Shown here one piece after another: positions 1 to 5,047 of a stretch of 6,764 nucleotides of DNA. This stretch comes from JBCDCU01 sp039180865 (GTDB taxonomy: Bacteria > Pseudomonadota > Alphaproteobacteria > Rhizobiales > JACESI01), in the NCBI GenBank assembly GCA_039180865.1, contig JBCDCZ010000246.1:1-6764 (forward strand), read 5' to 3'. The notes under the pieces were generated by a model that saw nothing but the letters and a program-made list of their open reading frames with translations, ran no database searches and was not told the DNA's origin. Positions within the stretch are counted from its first letter, which is position 1, and each line of letters begins with the position of its first letter. Position numbers and translations under genes: made by a program.

Positions 1-37
1 TAGATGAATTCGCGCGCCATTTTGAACCTTTGTGCTT

Positions 38-86
38 GCGGCCGGGCCGCTCTCGTCGTCCGCCCGGTTTAAGGGGATTGCCGGGC
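38..86. repeat. GC-rich inverted repeats in the left-edge noncoding region
   Basis: Bases 38-50 form a perfect odd palindrome (GCGGCC-G-GGCCGC). Bases 62-67 (GCCCGG) pair with 81-86 (CCGGGC) around a 13-base loop. No gene is supported in 1-189, so these lie in intergenic or untranslated sequence. Neither hairpin is followed by a T run, so they are not obvious intrinsic terminators. Their function is unknown. Short GC-rich palindromes also arise by chance in such DNA. Confidence 0.35.
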
Positions 87-92
87 CCATGC

Positions 93-115
93 AAGCGCGT
101 TCGATGACGCTTTTT
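93..115 (+). terminator. weak terminator-like hairpin plus T run
   Basis: AAGCG (93-97) can pair with CGCTT (108-112) around a 10-base loop, and T residues continue to 115. This resembles a short intrinsic terminator for a plus-strand transcript entering from the left. The stem has only five pairs, and it shares bases 108-112 with the leader structure at 104-173. It may be part of that structure or may be chance. Confidence 0.2.
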
Positions 116-173
116 CCTCACGCTGATGTGAGGTGGAAAAGGACGCCATCTGGTCCATTTTCACATGCGTCAT
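104..173 (+). promoter_or_regulatory. possible structured 5' leader with two competing hairpins
   Basis: Three sets of complementary bases are nested just upstream of the esterase ribosome binding site. An outer stem pairs 104-110 (ATGACGC) with 167-173 (GCGTCAT). Hairpin A pairs 112-117 with 135-140 and 118-121 with 128-131, leaving 132-134 bulged. Hairpin B pairs 136-140 with 158-162 and 141-144 with 153-156, with A157 bulged. Bases 136-140 are used in both A and B, so the two exclude each other, as in attenuators and riboswitches. I recognise no known riboswitch consensus. The pairings are read by eye with no energy calculation, and whether this stretch is transcribed is not known. Confidence 0.3.
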
Positions 174-189
174 GCAAAGGGAGTGCGCC

Positions 190-1029
190 ATGCGGTTTAT
201 ATCTTTCACGGTCCTCGGAATGAGCCTCATAGCGGGTTTGAGCCTGCCGGAACCTGCTTCCGCTTGCGGCCCGGATAGCGATTGCATGATCGGCGAGCGC
301 CACTACCGGATCCGTATGCCGGACGGGCACGATGGCAGAACGCCGGTTGGAGCAATCATTTACGCCCACGGCTACAAGGGGTCGGCAAAAGGAGCGATGC
401 GCAATGAGGCGATGAGTAACGCGGTATCCGATCTCGGGCTTGCTTTTGTCGCAGTCAAATCCGCCTCAGATGATTGGCACATTCCGAATGCGCCCTCTCA
501 ACACCCGCCGGAAGACCTCGTGGAACTCGAATATTTTGATGCTCTCGTTGATGATCTTAAAGCCCGTTTCAACATTGATCCCGCGAAACTGATGGTGACC
601 GGTTTTTCCGCAGGCGGCATGATGACCTGGACGCTTGCCTGCGAGCGCGCAGAAAAGTTCGCGGGGTTCGCGCCCATTTCCGGAACCTTCTGGGATCCGC
701 ATCCGAAAGACTGCCCGTCTGATCCAGCCCATATCATTCATTTTCATGGAACGGCGGACCCCGTTGTTCCCCTCAAGGGCCGCAAGATCGGACCGACCCA
801 TCAGGGCAACATCTTTAATGTTCTCACGATGTATGCCGATGACGGTGGGTACGACGGTCTCCAGACCTCAAAACCCCTCAATCTTTCCTGCGAGCGGCGA
901 ACCAATCCGACCGGAAAGATCCTCGAATTCTGTCTTCACGACGGAGGCCACCAATTTAGAACGGACTACATCGTCTGGGCTTTCAAGGAACTCCAAGCGC
1001 TCGGCGCTTTTGAGGGCGCAACAAACTAA
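190..1029 (+). CDS. secreted polyhydroxybutyrate-depolymerase/LpqC-like esterase
   Basis: This is a predicted alpha/beta-hydrolase esterase of 279 residues acting outside the cytoplasm. Residues 1-25 look like a signal peptide: MRF, a hydrophobic stretch, then a PASA end before Cys26. Cleavage after Ala25 is likely; the sequence is a poor lipobox. The nucleophile elbow is GFSAGG with Ser140. Likely triad partners are Asp190 (HGTADP) and His254 (DGGHQF), and YAHGYKGSA is the probable oxyanion loop. Six cysteines (26, 32, 151, 175, 234, 248) could form three disulfides. The fold and motifs match the PHB depolymerase/feruloyl-esterase family, but the substrate cannot be read from sequence; polyester, acetyl-xylan and feruloyl esters are all possible. 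I chose ATG 190 over an in-frame GTG at 133 because AAAGGGAG (176-183) sits six bases upstream and the signal peptide starts there. It is probably transcribed separately from the next gene, which lies 114 bases away. Confidence 0.9.
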   Translation: MRFISFTVLGMSLIAGLSLPEPASACGPDSDCMIGERHYRIRMPDGHDGRTPVGAIIYAHGYKGSAKGAMRNEAMSNAVSDLGLAFVAVKSASDDWHIPNAPSQHPPEDLVELEYFDALVDDLKARFNIDPAKLMVTGFSAGGMMTWTLACERAEKFAGFAPISGTFWDPHPKDCPSDPAHIIHFHGTADPVVPLKGRKIGPTHQGNIFNVLTMYADDGGYDGLQTSKPLNLSCERRTNPTGKILEFCLHDGGHQFRTDYIVWAFKELQALGAFEGATN

Positions 1030-1054
1030 AGACGCTGCGATAACCGATGCCGCT

Positions 1055-1061
1055 TTATAAG
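1055..1061 (+). promoter_or_regulatory. possible -10 element ahead of the dddP-like gene
   Basis: TTATAAG lies about 85 bases before the ATG at 1144, and TATAAG matches five of the six bases of the sigma-70 -10 consensus. No good -35 hexamer stands 16-18 bases upstream, so this is weak. The remaining gap (1030-1143) holds no clear terminator or operator. The strong ribosome binding site GTGGAGG (1128-1134) precedes the start by nine bases. Confidence 0.2.
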
Positions 1062-1143
1062 ACGCAAATGTCGGGAACAGTCACGCGCGTTTTCGCCGAT
1101 CGACAGACCATTCCTGGAAGGATGCCGGTGGAGGATTCGGCGC

Positions 1144-2496
1144 ATGCTTGGCCAGTCGCAATATTCAATCTCGAACCAGAAAATCGATCCGTCTCGGCGC
1201 AGATCCGCGCATCTGAAACCCGATGGTACGCCGGACGATAAGAACCGGATCGAGATCGGCCCAACTGATATCGCTTTTCGCGAATGGGAAGCGCTTGGGC
1301 TCGAAATCCCGCAACTGGATCAAATGCGCATCGATCGGTTGGAGCGGATCAAACAGCAGCTTCATCAGCGTGATATCGGCGCGGTCCTTCTGTTCGATCC
1401 CTTAAACATCCGCTATGCGACCGACGCCAACAATATGCATATCTGGATTATGCATAATCCGGCGCGTGCAGCCTTTGTTAGCGCTTCCGGGCATGTCGTG
1501 CTCTGGGACTTCCATGGCTGCGATCATCTCTCCTCTTATCTCCCGCTCATAAAGGAGGTACGGCACGGTGCAGGGATCTTCTATTTTGTTGCTGGCGATA
1601 AGTCCGAGGATATCGCGGAAGCTTTCGCACGCGATGTTAAAGCGCTGATGAAAACCCATTGCGGAGACAATCGCCGCCTTGCGGTTGATCGCTGGGAAGC
1701 GGAAGGCATTCATGCGCTCGAAGCCGAAGGCATGGAAATCATGAATGGCGGGGCGGTGATGGAACATGCCCGCCTGATCAAGACGCCTGAAGAGCTCAAG
1801 GCAATGCGCTGTGCCGTAGCGACCTGCGAAATCGCTGTCGCCGAAATGCGAAAAGCGCTGGAACCGGGCATTGCCGAAGTCGAACTCTGGTCCATTCTGC
1901 ATGCGGAGAACATCGCCCGCGGCGGGGAATGGATCGAGACGCGGATCCTGAATTCCGGGCCACGGACAAACCCTTGGATGCAGGAGGCGGGCCCACGCAG
2001 GATCGAGGCTGGTGAGCTTCTCGGGTTCGATACCGACCTGATCGGGCCCTACGGCTATTGTTGCGATATTTCGCGGACCTGGCTCATCGGCGACGGCGAA
2101 CCGTCTGCCGAGCAACTGGAACTTCACAAAGTTGCCTACGATCACATTACGGAAAACGAAACTCAGCTTGTCCCGGGTGCAACGTTCAGAGACCTTACGT
2201 TCGGCGGCCACCAGCTTCCTGAAAAATATGTCGAACAACGCTACGGCGTGAAAATGCACGGCGTTGGTCTATGCGACGAGTTTCCGGCGATCCTCTATCC
2301 GCAGGATTTCATGGAAGGCGCGTTCGATTATGTGGTTGAGCCCGGTATGTGTTTCACGGTGGAGGTCTATGTCGGCGAAGTTGGCGGCACGAACGGCGTC
2401 AAGCTGGAAGACCAGATCATCGTCACCGAGAATGGACCGGAAAATATCACCGGTTGCCCCTTTGATGAAAAACTCATGGGTGGCGTTAGTCTGTGA
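1144..2496 (+). CDS. dddP: DddP-like M24-family metalloenzyme, candidate DMSP lyase
   Basis: DddP uses the M24 (creatinase/aminopeptidase P) fold to cleave dimethylsulfoniopropionate to dimethyl sulfide and acrylate in the cytoplasm. This 450-residue protein is full length for DddP. It has the N-terminal block KIDPS...DGTP...NRIEIGPT (13-41), FDPLNIRYATD (84-94), the NM..W..HNP stretch (97-106), GGEWIETR (260-267) and SGPRTNPW (271-278). Metal ligands are Asp296, Asp298, Asp308, His372, Glu407 and Glu422. Asp378 matches the catalytic base and Tyr367 the substrate-pocket tyrosine. All of these sit one residue after the positions I recall for Ruegeria lacuscaerulensis DddP (Asp295, 297, 307, His371, Glu406, Glu421, Asp377, Tyr366). 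Ectoine hydrolase DoeA, also M24, lacks these blocks as I recall it. The start at ATG 1144 keeps the conserved N-terminus and has GTGGAGG nine bases upstream. The gene leads a tight pair with a racemase-like gene. Family membership is firm; activity on DMSP is inference, since DddP relatives with other substrates may exist. Confidence 0.8.
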   Translation: MLGQSQYSISNQKIDPSRRRSAHLKPDGTPDDKNRIEIGPTDIAFREWEALGLEIPQLDQMRIDRLERIKQQLHQRDIGAVLLFDPLNIRYATDANNMHIWIMHNPARAAFVSASGHVVLWDFHGCDHLSSYLPLIKEVRHGAGIFYFVAGDKSEDIAEAFARDVKALMKTHCGDNRRLAVDRWEAEGIHALEAEGMEIMNGGAVMEHARLIKTPEELKAMRCAVATCEIAVAEMRKALEPGIAEVELWSILHAENIARGGEWIETRILNSGPRTNPWMQEAGPRRIEAGELLGFDTDLIGPYGYCCDISRTWLIGDGEPSAEQLELHKVAYDHITENETQLVPGATFRDLTFGGHQLPEKYVEQRYGVKMHGVGLCDEFPAILYPQDFMEGAFDYVVEPGMCFTVEVYVGEVGGTNGVKLEDQIIVTENGPENITGCPFDEKLMGGVSL

Positions 2497-2502
2497 TGTG
2501 TG

Positions 2503-3270
2503 ATGCACTGGCCCGTGGTGCAAACTGAATCTGGCAGTGACGCAGTGCTTGTCTTGAACGATCTGAGATTTTCTTACGAGCCGGATGACGGACCCGCACC
2601 GCGCGCCGGTCTTGGCCTGATTGTCTTGAAGACCGACGAGACGATGGAACCGGAATTGCGTGCCCTTCTGCCAGAGGATGGGGTCGCGCTCTATCATACC
2701 CGAATTGAAAGCGCGCCCGAGGTCACGGCAGAAACGCTTGCGAAAATGGCGGACAAGATGGTCGAGGCTGCGAGCCTTTTACCAGAGACGGCTAATCTTA
2801 AAGTCATCGCCTATGGATGCACGTCCGGCGCGACGGTGATCGGCGAGGACCGGGTTGAGCAGTTAGTTAAATCGGTACACCCAGACGCGATGGTGACCAA
2901 CCCGCTCACCGCCTTAAAGGCGAAACTCGATGATCTTGGGGCCCGTCGGATTGCGCTCCTGACCCCTTATGTCCCGGAGGTCACGGATGCTCTGCGCGAA
3001 GCCCTGAACGATGCGGGTTTTGAAGTTGTCGCGACCGGATCATTTTCGGAAAAACGAGAAGAAGCGGTGACCCGCATTCCACCGCAAACCACGCTATCGG
3101 CAATCGAAGATCTTGCGGGAACCTGCGACTGTGACGCTGTCTTTGCATCGTGCACGAATCTCAGGACAGTGCCGATCCTCGCTGAAGCCGAGCGCCGAAC
3201 GGGCAAGCCTGTCATCAGCTCAAATTCTGCGCTTTCCTGGCACATAATGCGTCTTGCCGGCCTCAGTTAG
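2503..3270 (+). CDS. EutA/maleate isomerase-type Asp/Glu racemase superfamily protein
   Basis: This is a 255-residue soluble enzyme of the superfamily that includes EutA of ectoine clusters, maleate cis-trans isomerase and arylmalonate decarboxylase. These cofactor-free enzymes use one or two cysteines for proton transfer. Both cysteines are present here: Cys106 in YGCTSGATVIGE and Cys217 in SCTNLRT. Other family features are GLIVLKTDET near residue 40, the LGARRIALLTPY strand-loop at mid-length, and the closing SNSALSWHIMRLAG (240-253). Having both cysteines favours an isomerase or racemase; arylmalonate decarboxylases keep only the second. The closest match from memory is EutA, whose own reaction is not settled. 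ATG 2503 (or GTG 2500) is 3-6 bases past the upstream stop. No Shine-Dalgarno stands at normal spacing, which suggests translational coupling to the dddP-like gene and a shared pathway. About 30 residues precede the first conserved strand, so a later start is possible. The substrate is unknown. Confidence 0.85.
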   Translation: MHWPVVQTESGSDAVLVLNDLRFSYEPDDGPAPRAGLGLIVLKTDETMEPELRALLPEDGVALYHTRIESAPEVTAETLAKMADKMVEAASLLPETANLKVIAYGCTSGATVIGEDRVEQLVKSVHPDAMVTNPLTALKAKLDDLGARRIALLTPYVPEVTDALREALNDAGFEVVATGSFSEKREEAVTRIPPQTTLSAIEDLAGTCDCDAVFASCTNLRTVPILAEAERRTGKPVISSNSALSWHIMRLAGLS

Positions 3271-3301
3271 ATCGGCCGTTTATCCTGATTGCGGCATATG
3301 C

Positions 3302-3330
3302 TTGCAATTTGCCCTCTCCGCTTCTATGTC
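3302..3330 (+). promoter_or_regulatory. possible promoter for the yggT gene
   Basis: TTGCAA (3302-3307) and TATGTC (3325-3330) are separated by 17 bases. They match four and three bases of the -35 and -10 consensus, and alphaproteobacterial promoters tolerate such -10 elements. Transcription would start near 3337, about 30 bases before the ATG at 3369. Nothing else stands out in the 98-base gap after the racemase-like gene, including no clear terminator, so readthrough is also possible. Confidence 0.25.
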
Positions 3331-3368
3331 CCTTGAACCGCAAGTCATTTAGAGGGAGCTGCGCACGC

Positions 3369-3659
3369 ATGGTTGCCGTCTTCGCCACAATCGATCTGGT
3401 CCTTGGCATCTTCACCTGGATTATCATTGCAAGCGCCATTTTCTCGTGGCTCTACGCATTCAACGTGATCAATCCGAGCAATCAGGTTGTCGCGACGATC
3501 GGTAACGCACTCTATCAATTGACGGAACCTGTCCTGCGGCCCGTCCGGCGTTTCATTCCGCAACTTGGCGGGATCGATATTTCACCGATTGTGGTGCTTG
3601 TTGGGATCTTCTTTTTGCGCACATTCCTGCAAACGTCGGTTGCACCAGCGTTTCTTTAG
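3369..3659 (+). CDS. yggT: YggT-family integral membrane protein
   Basis: This is a small inner-membrane protein of 96 residues, a usual length for single-repeat YggT proteins. It has two hydrophobic segments, about residues 8-30 and 71-92. Between them lies the family signature LTEPVLRPVRRFIP (51-64) followed by GGIDISPIVV. The family has been linked to osmotic tolerance, septum/membrane organisation and cofactor assembly in various bacteria and plastids, and no single molecular role is settled. ATG 3369 is preceded by AGAGGGAG (3351-3358) at 10-base spacing. An in-frame TTG at 3309 would add 20 non-family residues and is rejected. Its 3' end faces the ppa gene with 22 bases between stops. 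Confidence 0.92.
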   Translation: MVAVFATIDLVLGIFTWIIIASAIFSWLYAFNVINPSNQVVATIGNALYQLTEPVLRPVRRFIPQLGGIDISPIVVLVGIFFLRTFLQTSVAPAFL

Positions 3660-3681
3660 AGCGCGAGCTTCATGCGATTGA

Positions 3682-4212
3682 TCAGGCTGCCTTCGCCGCA
3701 TCAATGGCGGCGGAAATCATGGAGCGGGCTTCTGCCGCATCGCCCCAACCGATAACCTTGACCCATTTTCCGGGTTCCAGATCCTTGTAATGCTCGAAAA
3801 AGTGAGAGATTTGCTGAAGAGTGATATCCGGCAAATCAGTCGCATTAACGACATTCTCATAGCGCCGGGTGAGCTTTGTTGTCGGTACTGCGATGATTTT
3901 TTCATCCATACCCGCTTCATCTTCCATCTTGAGGACGCCGATCGGGCGGCATGACATAATCGCGCCTGGTACAATGGGGCGCTGGTTCGGCACCAGAACG
4001 TCAATCGGATCGCCATCTTCTGACAAGGTGTGTGGAACAAAGCCGTAATTGCCGGGATAGCGCATGGGCGTGTAGAGGAAGCGGTCGACAAACATCGTTC
4101 CTGCTGCCTTGTCCATTTCGTATTTGATGGGCTCGCCGCCGACCGAGACTTCGATAAGTACGTTGACTTCTTCGGGTGGATTGTTGCCAATCGGCACGGC
4201 ATCGAGACGCAT
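3682..4212 (-). CDS. ppa: inorganic pyrophosphatase, family I
   Basis: This soluble cytoplasmic enzyme hydrolyses pyrophosphate to two phosphates, using Mg2+, and so pulls nucleic-acid, protein and activation reactions forward. The 176-residue protein matches the length of hexameric bacterial family I enzymes. The signature DGDPIDVL is at 66-73. Active-site residues align with E. coli Ppa at a constant +1: Glu21, Lys30, Glu32, Arg44, Tyr56, Asp66, Asp68, Asp71, Asp98, Asp103, Lys105, Tyr142 and Lys143. None is missing. The start is ATG at 4212; a short AAGG (complement of 4224-4227) lies about ten bases upstream. It is the last gene of the minus-strand block. The 180-base gap before it suggests its own promoter, though I see no strong one. 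Confidence 0.98.
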   Translation of the reverse strand: MRLDAVPIGNNPPEEVNVLIEVSVGGEPIKYEMDKAAGTMFVDRFLYTPMRYPGNYGFVPHTLSEDGDPIDVLVPNQRPIVPGAIMSCRPIGVLKMEDEAGMDEKIIAVPTTKLTRRYENVVNATDLPDITLQQISHFFEHYKDLEPGKWVKVIGWGDAAEARSMISAAIDAAKAA

Positions 4213-4392
4213 GATTTTCTTGCCTTATCAGGAGTAATGCGTAGTAATCCTGTCACGAAGACTTGGGGCAACGCATGAATTCAAGGGCTGCGTCTTAGTA
4301 GACCGCAGTGCATTTCGTGAAAAGGGAGACTTTCGTTTTAACGTTCATCCGCGACGTTATGCGGCGCTCCGAAAACCCTGTCTCTAGGCGGC
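4213..4392. other. noncoding gap between the acetyltransferase and ppa
   Basis: This 180-base gap should contain the 3' end of the acetyltransferase message and the promoter of ppa. On the minus strand, TTGCCC and ATTACT stand 17 bases apart upstream of ppa, which is a weak promoter match. A five-base inverted repeat AACGT/ACGTT (4340-4344 and 4354-4358) could form a small hairpin but lacks a convincing T run. I see no gene and no known RNA motif. Confidence 0.4.
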
Positions 4393-4902
4393 TTATGTGC
4401 CCCAGCAATAAGCAACTTTGCTAAGCGCTTTGTCTCCAAAGGTTTCAACGGATTTCGCGACTTCGCGTCCGCCCAGCCCTTCGTAGAACCTCCGCGCCTG
4501 CTCGTTTTCGGCAAGGACCCATAGGACACTGGATTTCAGGCTGTAGTCGGCAAGTGCCTTCTGCGCCTTTTTGAAAAGCTGTTTACCGAGGCCGACGCCC
4601 TGGAACTCCGGCAGGAGGTAAATCTCGTAGATTTCTCCTTCATAGGGAAGGGTGCGTGCCCGATTTATTCCTACAGTCGCGTATCCGGCAATGGTGCCGT
4701 TGAAATCCACAACAAGTACGTGAGTTCCCCGTGTTATAGCCCGGCGCCACCATTTCTCGCCGCGGCGTGCAATCATCTGCTCGAGCGCCTTGTGCGGAAT
4801 GATTCCACGATAGGCCGCGCGCCATGAAGCGAGGTGAACCTCAGCAATTTCAGGCGCTTCGCTGATGTCGGCGCGGTGTATGTCAATCGACGCAAGCTTC
4901 AT
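4393..4902 (-). CDS. GNAT-family N-acetyltransferase
   Basis: This is a 169-residue protein of the Gcn5-related acetyltransferase fold, which transfers acetyl from acetyl-CoA to an amine. The acetyl-CoA pyrophosphate loop (motif A) is QGVGLGK (101-107), after the strand IYEIYLLPEF. Motif B is NEQARRFYEGLGG (133-145), with Tyr140 as the usual general acid. The N-terminal IAEVHLASWRAAYRG (about 19-33) is typical of RimI-like and aminoglycoside/small-molecule GNATs often annotated only by fold. The substrate cannot be predicted. It lies between typA and ppa on the same strand. The ATG at 4902 is the only good start for a complete N-terminus, yet the best Shine-Dalgarno (GAGG, complement of 4904-4907) is one base from it, so initiation may be inefficient or use another signal. 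Confidence 0.92.
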   Translation of the reverse strand: MKLASIDIHRADISEAPEIAEVHLASWRAAYRGIIPHKALEQMIARRGEKWWRRAITRGTHVLVVDFNGTIAGYATVGINRARTLPYEGEIYEIYLLPEFQGVGLGKQLFKKAQKALADYSLKSSVLWVLAENEQARRFYEGLGGREVAKSVETFGDKALSKVAYCWGT

Positions 4903-4919
4903 ACCTCAAAGCGTAACCC

Positions 4920-4990
4920 AGCTTTTTGGCAACGGAAAGAGGCAAGTCGCAAGGAAATCGTTCCGGACGGGGTTGTAAACGCAAAAAGCT
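4920..4990. repeat. nine-base inverted repeat between typA and the acetyltransferase
   Basis: AGCTTTTTG (4920-4928) and CAAAAAGCT (4982-4990) are perfect inverted copies separated by 53 bases, in the 145-base gap 4903-5047. Neither arm carries a further extended stem. The left arm ends 18 bases from the acetyltransferase start. It could be a protein-binding or RNA stem element, or chance. No other gene, promoter or terminator in this gap is convincing. Confidence 0.3.
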
Positions 4991-5047
4991 TCAAAGAAAC
5001 AAGGCGCTAAATTCCGTAAAATTTTGATGACACAGGATTGACGCGGC

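Noticed and set aside
133..189. Upstream GTG start for the esterase
   Set aside because: It would add 19 residues ahead of a good signal peptide. The ribosome binding site AAAGGGAG is correctly placed for ATG 190.
1047..1241. Small plus-strand open frame overlapping the start of the dddP-like gene
   Set aside because: It overlaps the conserved DddP N-terminus in another frame, lacks a ribosome binding site and resembles no known protein.
1402..2259. Long minus-strand open frame of 285 codons inside the dddP-like gene
   Set aside because: It lies entirely antisense to a conserved protein with intact active-site motifs. Its translation shows no recognisable domain, so it is a frame shadow of biased codon use.
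1144..2496. Identification as ectoine hydrolase DoeA/EutD, suggested by the EutA-like neighbour
   Set aside because: DoeA shares the M24 fold but, as I recall it, not the NRIEIGPT, FDPLNIRYATD, GGEWIETR and SGPRTNPW blocks seen here. No eutB, eutC or doeB gene is in the window.
3309..3368. Upstream TTG start for yggT
   Set aside because: The added residues are not family-like, and ATG 3369 has AGAGGGAG ten bases upstream.
4340..4358. Small AACGT/ACGTT hairpin as terminator of the acetyltransferase gene
   Set aside because: The stem has only five pairs and no proper T run follows on the minus strand.
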